Positions 1 through 5,917 of a stretch of 13,913 bases of DNA are shown one piece after another. How positions within the stretch are numbered: position 1 is the first letter of the stretch; each line of letters starts with the position of its first letter. Source of the stretch: an uncultured Streptococcus sp. (GTDB taxonomy: Bacteria > Bacillota > Bacilli > Lactobacillales > Streptococcaceae); the NCBI GenBank assembly GCA_934216185.1, contig CAKQBM010000034.1, positions 1 through 13,913 on the forward strand, in the 5' to 3' direction. The notes under the pieces are model-generated. The model worked only from the letters and a program-made list of their open reading frames with translations, searched no databases and was not told the DNA's origin. A program made the translations under genes and the position numbers.

Positions 1-62
1 CCAAAAAAGATAGACAAGAAAGCAAGTAAAATAACATCTTTTAACTGCCATTTTTTCAACAT
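1..62 (-). CDS. ykoE: YkoE-like membrane component of an ECF-type thiamine-precursor (HMP) transporter, N-terminal fragment
   Basis: Only the first 20 codons are inside the window; the gene continues beyond the left edge. The visible protein begins MLKKWQLKDVILLAFLSIFF: a short basic/amphipathic start running into a hydrophobic helix, as in YkoE-family substrate-binding membrane subunits of ECF transporters for hydroxymethylpyrimidine or thiamine. The ATG at 60-62 has a good ribosome binding site (AAAGGAG, 69-75) six bases upstream. The identity rests on this short N-terminus, on the TPP riboswitch leader directly upstream, and on the position downstream of tenA-thiM-thiE, where streptococci usually carry ykoE followed by the ATPase and a second membrane subunit. 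The family is inferred; that it is a gene start with a membrane helix is directly visible. Confidence 0.72.
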   Translation of the reverse strand, partial: MLKKWQLKDVILLAFLSIFF

Positions 63-142
63 AAAAAACTCCTTTTTAAAGAAAAGTGGGGCATTCAATG
101 TGAGCTACCTAAATGCTTTGTATCATCTTCATCCAGGTTCGT

Positions 143-181
143 AAAAGAAAAAACTCTAATTACAGATAGGAATTAGAGTTT
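143..181 (-). terminator. Rho-independent terminator of the ykoE riboswitch leader
   Basis: Read on the minus strand, an 11-bp perfect stem (arms 171-181 and 151-161, AAACTCTAATT with AATTAGAGTTT) encloses a 9-base loop and is followed by a T-rich run (153 down to 143). It lies between the TPP aptamer (229-300) and the ykoE start, so it is the probable expression platform: TPP binding would favour this hairpin and stop transcription before ykoE. The anti-terminator partner is not obvious by eye. Confidence 0.85.
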
Positions 182-228
182 AGCTTACAAGATTAGATGG
201 TTAGTTTCTATAAATACAAAACCATTTC

Positions 229-300
229 ACATTTCCCTTCGCCAGTCTTAACTGTATCAGGTTCAATGGGTATAATCTCAGCCTAAAGCACCCCAAATGT
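229..300 (-). promoter_or_regulatory. TPP riboswitch (THI element) aptamer, copy 1, upstream of ykoE
   Basis: On the minus strand the 72-base element opens with ACATTTGGGGTGC and contains the conserved THI-box blocks GCTGAGA, ACCC and GAACCTGAT, then GGCGAAGGG, closing with AAATGT that pairs with the opening ACATTT as helix P1. These blocks are diagnostic of thiamine pyrophosphate riboswitches. It controls the ykoE-like gene through the terminator at 143-181. It matches the second aptamer (3024-3095) at 71 of 72 positions. Confidence 0.96.
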
Positions 301-323
301 CTTTATTATTTAATTATATAATT

Positions 324-352
324 ATTTTAACAGACGATTTATTCTAGTTCAA
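324..352 (-). promoter_or_regulatory. Probable sigma-70 promoter for the ykoE riboswitch transcript
   Basis: On the minus strand, TTGAAC (347-352) is followed after 17 bases by TAAAAT (324-329). Its -10 box lies exactly as far from the shared leader sequence (7 bases before TAATTAAATAA) as the -10 box of the tenA leader promoter does, which supports both calls. The -35 box sits inside a small inverted repeat (AGTTCAA-GAAA-TTGAACT, 346-363) of unknown meaning. Confidence 0.6.
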
Positions 353-431
353 GAAATTGAACTGGAAATACAGCCTTGTACTCAAAAAGACAAGGGAAAC
401 TTCCACTTACTTAGAATCCAAGGATAAATAC

Positions 432-1061
432 CTATTGCTCACTCATTTCCCGAACAGTTTTTTCTATATTTTTTGCATACGATATTGCTGAAATGATTGA
501 AACACCGTCAACATTGGTCTTCATAATGTCTTTAATGTGTTGCGTCTGTATCCCACCAATTGCAACTAAGGGCATTTGTGGCAATAGTTTTCTCATCAAT
601 TTAAGACCTTCATAACCTATAGCACCACCAGCATCATTTTTTGATTGCGTATCAAATACAGGACCAACACCAACATAATCTACATATTCAACTTTTGATT
701 GTTGGAATTCTTCCTCGTTTCTTATAGAAAGACCAATTATTTTATCTGGCATCAATTTTCTAATTTCATCAACACCAAGATCATCCTGTCCTACATGTAC
801 TCCGTCAGCATCTATCTCTAATGCTAACTCAATATCATCATTAACAATAAATGGAACATTGTATTTTCTACAAAGATTCTGTAGTTTAATTGCTAATTCG
901 ACTTTTTCTTTACCTTCCAGGGCTCCCTCACCTTTTTCACGGAATTGAAATAAGGTTATACCACCTTTTAAGGCTTCCTCAACGACTCTATATAGATCTT
1001 TTCCTTGGCAAGTAGTCATTCCACAAATAAAATATAGTTTTAGTAATTCTTTATGAAACAT
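432..1061 (-). CDS. thiE: Thiamine-phosphate synthase ThiE
   Basis: ThiE condenses hydroxymethylpyrimidine pyrophosphate with hydroxyethylthiazole phosphate to give thiamine phosphate, the step where the two salvage branches join, in the cytoplasm. The 209-residue protein has the usual length for a TIM-barrel ThiE. Visible family motifs are QFREK (39-43), VNDD (73-76), DGVHVGQDD (86-94), the phosphate-contact segment GPVFDTQSK (133-141), AIGGI (167-171) and SIISAI near the C-terminus. The ATG lies one base beyond the thiM stop, and the site before it (GAGTGAAG) is only moderate, so translational coupling to thiM is likely. Downstream there is no clear stand-alone terminator before the next riboswitch promoter. 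Regulation is expected from the TPP riboswitch ahead of tenA. Confidence 0.95.
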   Translation of the reverse strand: MFHKELLKLYFICGMTTCQGKDLYRVVEEALKGGITLFQFREKGEGALEGKEKVELAIKLQNLCRKYNVPFIVNDDIELALEIDADGVHVGQDDLGVDEIRKLMPDKIIGLSIRNEEEFQQSKVEYVDYVGVGPVFDTQSKNDAGGAIGYEGLKLMRKLLPQMPLVAIGGIQTQHIKDIMKTNVDGVSIISAISYAKNIEKTVREMSEQ

Positions 1062-1062
1062 C

Positions 1063-1845
1063 TTACTTCACTCTTTTGAATTCCTTTACATCTTCATCTG
1101 TAATCTCATATAAGGCATTCATAAATTCAACTTTAAATGTTCCAGGAAGATGCCCATTTGGACGTTTTTCTGCTATTTCTCCAGCGATATTGTAAACCAA
1201 CATTGCTGTTTCTAATGATTTCAATTCTTGACCTTTCTCAAGTCCTATAAAGCTTGCTACTACAGCACCTAATAAACATCCTGTCCCAATAACTTTTGGC
1301 ATCATAGCACTACCATTATGAATCGTTACCACTTCTCCATTTACCGCAATAGCATCCACTTCACCTGTTACTACTATTGGAATATTGAACTTCTCATTTG
1401 CTGCTAGAGCAATTTCGTCAATATTATCTACACCCGCACTATCTACTCCTTTAGATACCACATTTATTCCCACTAAAGAGGCAATCTCTCCAGCATTTCC
1501 TCTAATCGCTGCGAGTTTGTAATTATTTATTAAATCTTCGGATACTTTTTTTCTATAAGATCCTGCTCCACAGGCTACAGGATCTAAAACTGCAGGAACA
1601 TTATATTTCTCTGCAATTTTCAGCGCAGCTTGGTATAATTTCCAATTTTCATCTGTCAATGTGCCTATGTTTATTAATAACCCTCCAGCATACTTTAACA
1701 AATCCTCTAAATCTGCTGGAAATTCACTCATTGCTGGTGAGGCACCCAGTGCTACTAAGCCATTTGCTGTAAAGTTTTTTACAACATCATTGGTGATACA
1801 GATTACCAATGGTGCTTTTTCTTTTAATAATTTTAAACTTGTCAT
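1063..1845 (-). CDS. thiM: Hydroxyethylthiazole kinase ThiM
   Basis: ThiM phosphorylates the thiazole alcohol (4-methyl-5-hydroxyethylthiazole), supplying the thiazole half for ThiE in thiamine salvage. Starting at the ATG at 1845 the protein is 260 residues and begins [10 protein letters not shown]. The open frame extends upstream to a GTG at 1866, but the strong AGGAAGG site lies between the two codons, eight bases before the ATG, so the shorter form is preferred. Family features are TAN and GASPAM near the N-terminus (26-39), the LDPVACGAG segment (87-95), RGNAGE (115-120), VVTGEVD (158-164) and the IGTGC anion hole with Cys190 (186-190), matching the ribokinase-like ThiK fold. It is the middle gene of tenA-thiM-thiE; a BOX repeat separates it from tenA. 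Confidence 0.95.
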   Translation of the reverse strand: MTSLKLLKEKAPLVICITNDVVKNFTANGLVALGASPAMSEFPADLEDLLKYAGGLLINIGTLTDENWKLYQAALKIAEKYNVPAVLDPVACGAGSYRKKVSEDLINNYKLAAIRGNAGEIASLVGINVVSKGVDSAGVDNIDEIALAANEKFNIPIVVTGEVDAIAVNGEVVTIHNGSAMMPKVIGTGCLLGAVVASFIGLEKGQELKSLETAMLVYNIAGEIAEKRPNGHLPGTFKVEFMNALYEITDEDVKEFKRVK

Positions 1846-1922
1846 ATTGAAATCCTTCCTTTTCACTTTATACGATCTACTGATTTCGATTTATCTCTAT
1901 CTTTCGTTAAGAAATTTTTTTC

Positions 1923-1955
1923 ATTTTCATTGAATGATTTATGCTCAATGAAAAT
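1923..1955. repeat. 11-bp perfect inverted repeat at the edge of the BOX element
   Basis: ATTTTCATTGA (1923-1933) and its exact complement TCAATGAAAAT (1945-1955) are separated by 11 bases. The right arm is the terminal sequence of the BOX element; the left arm lies outside it and looks like another BOX end (compare GATTTTCATTGAGTAT at 7688-7703). This could be a remnant of a second, nested or earlier BOX copy. It can also form a hairpin in the tenA-thiM transcript, but no T run follows on the minus strand, so it is not a standard terminator. Confidence 0.6.
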
Positions 1956-2090
1956 CAAAGAGCAAACTAGAAAGCTAGCCGCAGGTTGCTCAAAGCACTG
2001 CTTTGAGGTTGTAGATAAGACTGACGAAGGCAGTCACGTATATAATTCAAGGTGAAGCTGACGTGGTTTGAAGAGATTTTCGAAGAGAAT
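1941..2090 (-). repeat. BOX element (boxA-boxB-boxC) between tenA and thiM
   Basis: This 150-base repeat reads A-B-C on the minus strand. boxA lies at the right (GATTTTCGAAGAG at 2075 onward, GACGTGGTTTGAAGAG), boxB is in the middle (GACTGACGAAGGCAGTC hairpin), and boxC is on the left (AGAAAGCTAGCCGCAGG, then CAAAGAGC and CTCAATGAAAATC). The hairpin CTCAAAGCACTGCTTTGAG is visible. BOX elements are non-coding, structured repeats of pneumococcus and relatives, believed to be mobilised in trans. It lies 36 bases after the tenA stop and about 95 bases before thiM, inside the presumed tenA-thiM-thiE transcript, so it could alter mRNA stability or thiM expression. Confidence 0.93.
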
Positions 2091-2126
2091 TTATCTCATC
2101 AAATTTGTAAATATCCTAAACCTTCT

Positions 2127-2795
2127 CTAGGCATCATAACCAATATCAAAAAAGGCTAATTCTAAAGCTACTGCTTGGTTCCAGCGTTTCTGAAGTTCTG
2201 TCAAATCTTCTCGATTTTTCCCAACACGATTCAGTTCATCAACAAGAAATTGAACCCACTCTGCAAAACAAGGACCTCTGTGGAGATTGATCCATTCCGA
2301 ATGAATATAGGCTTCAGGTAGAGCCAAATCTTTAGAACCCCAGTCTAAATAGAGACCTTCTGCAATGACCAGCATGACCAAAAGATGGGCATAATCTGAT
2401 GATGACACAGCAGAATACATAAGCTCCTGAAAGGCTTTTGTTACAGGGTGCAAGGTCACTTCTAGATAGTCATTCTCTGCTACTTTTAACTCTTTGAAGG
2501 CCTTTTGGAAATAACCGTCTTCATCTGCTTCAAGAAAGCCTAGTTGCTTGGCAAAACGAAGCTTGGATTCAAGCTGGTCTGCATGAGCTACGCAGCCACC
2601 CAGCATAGATAGAAAGGCATCAAAGAAGTGATAATCTTGAATCAGGTAGTCTTTTAAGACCTTATTCTCAATTGTCCCCTCAAAAAGTTCCTGAACAAAA
2701 CGATGATTGACGGCAGCCTGCCAATCCTTCTGACTGCTTTTTAATAATTCTCCAACAGCCAAACCTGGCTCAAATGCACAGTCTTGTGTTTCCAT
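2127..2795 (-). CDS. tenA: TenA/thiaminase II family thiamine-pyrimidine salvage protein, apparently lacking the usual active-site cysteine
   Basis: TenA proteins hydrolyse aminopyrimidine breakdown products of thiamine, giving hydroxymethylpyrimidine for re-use. The 222-residue, all-helical protein shows family features: the N-terminal HRFVQELFEGTI segment, YLIQDYHFFDAF (51-62), and a C-terminal acidic/aromatic segment ending ELAFFDIGY. Where classical TenA has a catalytic Cys in a motif like LLPCxWxYxE, this protein reads MLVIAEGLYLDW: no cysteine, but a glutamate. That matches the cysteine-less TenA_E type rather than TenA_C (alignment done by eye). It starts at an ATG with AGAGGAGAAG just upstream and is the first gene after the TPP-riboswitch leader (2942-3147), cotranscribed with thiM and thiE. 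The gene symbol is at family level; the exact substrate may differ from that of Bacillus TenA. Confidence 0.9.
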   Translation of the reverse strand: METQDCAFEPGLAVGELLKSSQKDWQAAVNHRFVQELFEGTIENKVLKDYLIQDYHFFDAFLSMLGGCVAHADQLESKLRFAKQLGFLEADEDGYFQKAFKELKVAENDYLEVTLHPVTKAFQELMYSAVSSSDYAHLLVMLVIAEGLYLDWGSKDLALPEAYIHSEWINLHRGPCFAEWVQFLVDELNRVGKNREDLTELQKRWNQAVALELAFFDIGYDA

Positions 2796-2941
2796 ATTTA
2801 CTTCTCCTCTCTTTACTCATTAGTAATTAATAAAACACCAAGAGATACCAAGCAAAATCGTAATTCCACTTGATCCTTTTAAAGAACATAGAGGGCATTT
2901 GCAGAGAGCTACCTAAACAAGCCTATCTAGTTTATATAAAC

Positions 2942-2975
2942 AAAAAAACTCCAATTACAATCAAGAATTAGAGTT
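2942..2975 (-). terminator. Rho-independent terminator of the tenA riboswitch leader
   Basis: On the minus strand a 10-bp stem (arms 2966-2975 and 2947-2956, with one G-U pair) closes a 9-base loop and is followed by a run of seven T (2948-2942). It is the counterpart of the 143-181 hairpin and the likely expression platform of the TPP riboswitch that controls tenA-thiM-thiE. Confidence 0.85.
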
Positions 2976-3023
2976 GACTTATAAGATTAGATTGTTCATT
3001 TCGCCATACGAAAAAAACTGTTC

Positions 3024-3095
3024 ACATTTCCCTTCGCCAGTCTTAACTGTATCAGGTTCAATGGGTATCATCTCAGCCTAAAGCACCCCAAATGT
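3024..3095 (-). promoter_or_regulatory. TPP riboswitch (THI element) aptamer, copy 2, upstream of tenA
   Basis: The same THI-box blocks as in copy 1 are present on the minus strand (GGGGTGC, GCTGAGA, ACCC, GAACCTGAT, GGCGAAGGG, with ACATTT/AAATGT closing P1). The only difference from copy 1 is at + position 3069 (C here, A at 274), in the variable segment before ACCC. The identity continues 16 bases further upstream (3096-3111). It is expected to shut down tenA-thiM-thiE when TPP is abundant. Confidence 0.96.
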
Positions 3096-3118
3096 CTTTA
3101 TTATTTAATTACTGCACC

Positions 3119-3147
3119 AGTATAGCAAAAAATGAAAGCCCTAGCAA
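3119..3147 (-). promoter_or_regulatory. Sigma-70 promoter for tenA-thiM-thiE
   Basis: On the minus strand TTGCTA (3142-3147), a 17-base spacer, then TATACT (3119-3124) with an extended -10 TG one base upstream (TGCTATACT). Transcription would begin near 3112, about 17 bases before the TPP aptamer, giving a leader of roughly 315 bases before tenA. Confidence 0.8.
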
Positions 3148-3210
3148 GATATTTGACTGGAAAATATATTTATATAATCTCTGAAAACGATTTAATTTTT
3201 CTATACACGA

Positions 3211-3236
3211 AGAAAAACCTCCACATCAAGTGGAGG
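3211..3236 (-). terminator. Rho-independent terminator of lctO
   Basis: A 7-bp GC-rich perfect stem (CCTCCAC 3218-3224 with GTGGAGG 3230-3236) and 5-base loop is followed on the minus strand by TTTTTCTT. It begins 11 bases past the lctO stop codon and separates lctO from the downstream thiamine promoter. Confidence 0.88.
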
Positions 3237-3247
3237 CAATCATTTTA

Positions 3248-4384
3248 TCAATACAATTTTAAGTCACGAGGATCAACTGGGAAGGTTGGGTTGTATGGAT
3301 TATGACGAAGTTTAAAGTGTTTAACATCTTCAATAGTCTGAGTTCCAGACAATTGCATGACTGTCTTCAATTCTGCATTCAAGTGTTCAAAGACTTGACG
3401 TACACCAACACTACCACCAAGAGCCAAGCCATAGATAACAGGGCGGCCAATAGCTACCAAGTCTGCTCCTGAAGCCAAGGCTTTAAAGACGTGTTGACCA
3501 CGACGAATACCTGAATCAAAGACGATTGGCACGCGTTTATCAACTGCTTCTGCTACTTCTTGAAGTGAATCAAAGGCAGCTGGTCCACCGTCGATTTGGC
3601 GGCCACCATGGTTGGTTACCCAGATACCAGAAGCTCCTGCAGCAAGAGAACGTTCAACGTCCTCACGGCATTGTGGTCCTTTGACATAAACAGGAAGTCC
3701 TGAGTATTCAGCGATGAATTCTACATCACGTGGAGACAAGCGTTGTTTAGCTGATTTGTAAACAAAGTCCATTGATTTACCAGCACCTTCTGGCAGATAT
3801 TCCTCAACAATCGGCATGCCAACTGGGAAGACAAAACCATTACGCTTGTCCACCTCACGATTACCTCCTACAGTCGCATCTGCTGTCAAGACAATCGCTT
3901 TATAGCCTTCAGCCTTCACACGGTCCATAATATGGCGATTGATTCCGTCATCTTTACTAAAGTAAAATTGGAACCAATGAGGTGTCCCTTGAAGGGCTTC
4001 TGTAATTTCTGGAAGGTCGACAGTAGAGTAAGAACTGGTTGTATAAAGAGAACCAAACTCATGCACACCACGCGCAGTCGCCACTTCACCCTGTTCATTT
4101 GCCAATTTATGAGCCGCAACAGGCGCCATAATGATTGGTGAAGATAGTTTTTCACCTGCAAATTCAATCTCTGTGCTTGGATTTTCAACATTGCAAAGAG
4201 TATGCGGAACGATGAGTTTGTGGTTAAAGGCACGAATATTCTCACGTAAAGTGAAAGTATCTTCTGCTCCACTGGCGATATAGCCAAAGGCTGCCTTAGG
4301 AATCACTTGTTGCGCCATTGGCTCCAAATCATAGGTATTGATGAAGTCTACATGACCTTCTGCATTGCTTGTTTTGTATGACAT
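3248..4384 (-). CDS. lctO: L-lactate oxidase, FMN-dependent, H2O2-producing
   Basis: Lactate oxidase converts L-lactate and O2 to pyruvate and hydrogen peroxide. In oral and respiratory streptococci it returns lactate to pyruvate aerobically and adds to the H2O2 output of pyruvate oxidase. The 378-residue protein is full length for the FMN-dependent alpha-hydroxyacid dehydrogenase family (TIM barrel). Visible features are GYIASGAED (34-42), PIIMAPVAAHKLA (83-95, FMN/substrate loop with Ala as in lactate oxidases), WFQFYF (137-142), LTADATVGGNREVDKRNGF (166-184), TNHGGRQIDGG (257-267) holding the catalytic His259 and substrate Arg262, and DSGIRRG (290-296) with AIGRP for FMN phosphate. The ATG has a strong AAGGAGG site. 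It stands alone: own terminator behind, and a cre-like operator just ahead that suggests CcpA control. Confidence 0.96.
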   Translation of the reverse strand: MSYKTSNAEGHVDFINTYDLEPMAQQVIPKAAFGYIASGAEDTFTLRENIRAFNHKLIVPHTLCNVENPSTEIEFAGEKLSSPIIMAPVAAHKLANEQGEVATARGVHEFGSLYTTSSYSTVDLPEITEALQGTPHWFQFYFSKDDGINRHIMDRVKAEGYKAIVLTADATVGGNREVDKRNGFVFPVGMPIVEEYLPEGAGKSMDFVYKSAKQRLSPRDVEFIAEYSGLPVYVKGPQCREDVERSLAAGASGIWVTNHGGRQIDGGPAAFDSLQEVAEAVDKRVPIVFDSGIRRGQHVFKALASGADLVAIGRPVIYGLALGGSVGVRQVFEHLNAELKTVMQLSGTQTIEDVKHFKLRHNPYNPTFPVDPRDLKLY

Positions 4385-4402
4385 AAAATGTCCTCCTTAA
4401 TA

Positions 4403-4416
4403 AGTAAGCGTTTACT
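4403..4416. promoter_or_regulatory. Candidate CcpA-binding site (cre) upstream of lctO
   Basis: The 14-base sequence AGTAAGCGTTTACT matches the pseudo-palindromic cre consensus TGTAANCGNTTACA at all but the first and last bases. It lies 5 bases upstream of the lctO Shine-Dalgarno sequence, so it probably overlaps or follows the transcription start, a position typical of CcpA repression. I could not assign a convincing -35/-10 pair for lctO. Confidence 0.7.
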
Positions 4417-4475
4417 TTGTATATTACAAAAGTATCTTAACTCTTTTTTCAAAACTTTTCAAATATTTTGTTTGG

Positions 4476-4490
4476 AAATTTCAGAAATTT
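4476..4490. promoter_or_regulatory. Candidate CodY box in the lctO/amino-acid transporter divergent region
   Basis: AAATTTCAGAAATTT matches the 15-base CodY consensus AATTTTCWGAAAATT at 13 of 15 positions and is itself a perfect palindrome around the central base. A weaker second match (11 of 15) lies at 4454-4468. CodY represses amino-acid uptake genes when branched-chain amino acids are plentiful, which would suit the transporter starting at 4600. The site is about 70 bases upstream of that operon's -10 box, rather far for simple repression, so lctO could also be the target. Confidence 0.6.
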
Positions 4491-4557
4491 TATGTCTATG
4501 ATAAAAAATCCTTATCACGGCAATAAAAAATAGATATTATCCAAAGGAACTTTTAAG

Positions 4558-4566
4558 TGCTACAAT
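4558..4566 (+). promoter_or_regulatory. Extended -10 promoter of the amino-acid ABC transporter operon
   Basis: TGCTACAAT is an extended -10 element (TGn plus TACAAT, 5 of 6 matches). No good -35 box exists at the expected distance, as is common for extended -10 promoters. Transcription would start near 4573, about 27 bases before the first start codon. Confidence 0.6.
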
Positions 4567-4599
4567 AACTGTATCATTTCTAGATGGGAGGTTCTATTT

Positions 4600-5280
4600 T
4601 TGGATTGGTCAATTGTTGAACAATATCTACCACTATATCAAAAGGCTTTTCTCCTGACCTTACATATTGCAGTTTGGGGAATTCTGGGATCCTTTCTGCT
4701 CGGTTTAATCGTTAGTATCATCCGGCATTACCGCATCCCTCTTTTGGCGCAAATAGCGGCAGCCTACATCGAATTGTCACGCAACACGCCCCTTTTGATT
4801 CAACTCTTCTTTCTCTACTTCGGGCTTCCCCGAATCGGGATTGTCCTATCTTCAGAAGTCTGCGCAACCTTAGGACTTATCTTTCTAGGAGGATCCTACA
4901 TGGCAGAATCTTTCCGAAGTGGGTTGGAAGCCGTCAGTCAAACCCAGCAGGAGATTGGATTAGCCATCGGTCTGACACCTCTACAGGTCTTTCGCTACGT
5001 AGTTCTTCCGCAAGCAACAGCGGTGGCCCTACCCTCTTTTAGTGCCAATGTCATTTTCCTGATCAAGGAAACCTCTGTTTTCTCAGCAGTGGCTTTGGCA
5101 GACCTCATGTACGTCGCCAAGGACTTGATTGGGCTCTACTATGAGACAGACATTGCACTGGCCATGTTAGTAATTGCTTATCTGATTATGCTACTGCCCA
5201 TCTCACTGGTCTTTAGCTGGATAGAAAGGAGGCTCCGCCATGCAGGATTCGGGAATCCAAGTACTCTTTCAGGGAAATAA
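4600..5280 (+). CDS. Polar amino-acid ABC transporter permease, subunit 1
   Basis: This is a membrane subunit of a His/Glu/Gln/Cys-type (polar amino acid, HisMQ family) importer. The 226-residue hydrophobic protein has about five membrane segments and the ATPase-coupling EAA loop near its middle (LEAVSQTQQEIGLAIGLTPLQVFRYVVLPQA). The start is a TTG at 4600, supported by GGGAGG eight bases upstream, and gives an N-terminus MDWSIVEQYLPLY that fits the family; no better ATG is available. It overlaps the second permease gene by 41 bases, as in operons encoding a heterodimeric channel. Together with the next three genes it forms a complete importer. Substrate is not fixed by the permease sequence. 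Confidence 0.92.
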   Translation: MDWSIVEQYLPLYQKAFLLTLHIAVWGILGSFLLGLIVSIIRHYRIPLLAQIAAAYIELSRNTPLLIQLFFLYFGLPRIGIVLSSEVCATLGLIFLGGSYMAESFRSGLEAVSQTQQEIGLAIGLTPLQVFRYVVLPQATAVALPSFSANVIFLIKETSVFSAVALADLMYVAKDLIGLYYETDIALAMLVIAYLIMLLPISLVFSWIERRLRHAGFGNPSTLSGK

Positions 5281-5917
5281 TCTCCTGCGGATCTTACAGG
5301 GATTGGGCGTTACGATTGGCATATCTATCCTGTCTGTCCTCTTATCCATGATTTTCGGAACAATCATGGGAATCATCATGACCTCCCATTCTAGAATCGT
5401 ACGATTTTTGACACGATTGTATCTTGAATTTATCCGTATCATGCCCCAGCTGGTGTTGCTCTTCATCGTTTATTTCGGCTTGGCTCGAAACTTTAATATC
5501 AATATCTCTGGAGAGACTTCTGCTATTATCGTTTTTACCCTCTGGGGAACAGCTGAAATGGGGGACTTGGTCCGCGGAGCCATCACTTCCCTCCCTAAGC
5601 ATCAGTTTGAAAGTGGACAGGCGCTAGGTTTGACCAATGTTCAACTTTACTACCACATTATCATCCCACAGGTCTTGAGAAGACTGCTACCGCAGGCCAT
5701 TAATCTTGTCACTCGGATGATCAAAACCACTTCCTTAGTCGTTTTGATTGGGGTTGTTGAAGTGACTAAGGTTGGACAGCAAATCATCGATAGCAATCGC
5801 TTGACTATCCCAACTGCTTCTTTTTGGATTTATGGAACCATTCTGGTCTTGTATTTCGCAGTCTGCTTCCCTATTTCCAAACTATCCACACACTTAGAAA
5901 AACATTGGAGGAACTAA
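5240..5917 (+). CDS. Polar amino-acid ABC transporter permease, subunit 2
   Basis: The second membrane subunit, 225 residues, is a paralogue of the gene before it and pairs with it in the inner-membrane channel. Membrane segments span the length; the EAA loop reads GAITSLPKHQFESGQALGLTNVQLYYHIIIPQ. It begins inside the end of the upstream gene with AAAGGAGG before its ATG, so the two are translationally linked. Its TAA directly abuts the ATG of the ATPase gene. N-terminal residues before the first helix (MQDSGIQVLFQGNNLLRILQG) are typical of the family, so no truncation is suspected. Confidence 0.93.
   Translation: MQDSGIQVLFQGNNLLRILQGLGVTIGISILSVLLSMIFGTIMGIIMTSHSRIVRFLTRLYLEFIRIMPQLVLLFIVYFGLARNFNINISGETSAIIVFTLWGTAEMGDLVRGAITSLPKHQFESGQALGLTNVQLYYHIIIPQVLRRLLPQAINLVTRMIKTTSLVVLIGVVEVTKVGQQIIDSNRLTIPTASFWIYGTILVLYFAVCFPISKLSTHLEKHWRN

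Noticed and set aside
374..395. CCTTGT/ACAAGG inverted repeat as a terminator for thiE
   Set aside because: The stem is only 6 bp with a 10-base loop and no T run follows on the minus strand.
1845..1866. Longer ThiM starting at GTG 1866
   Set aside because: The seven extra codons (MKRKDFN) are encoded by the Shine-Dalgarno region AAAAGGAAGG of the ATG at 1845, and the shorter N-terminus fits the family.
1867..1940. Separate thiM promoter (TATAAA on the minus strand near 1866-1871)
   Set aside because: No matching -35 box is present, and the gene is better explained as part of the tenA transcript.
1941..2090. RUP element or IS630 remnant instead of BOX
   Set aside because: The internal boxA, boxB and boxC blocks and the 150-base length match BOX; no transposase sequence is present.
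4417..4447. A -10/-35 pair for lctO (GATACT or TAATAT on the minus strand)
   Set aside because: No hexamer resembling TTGACA lies at 16-18 bases from either candidate, so I did not call a promoter.
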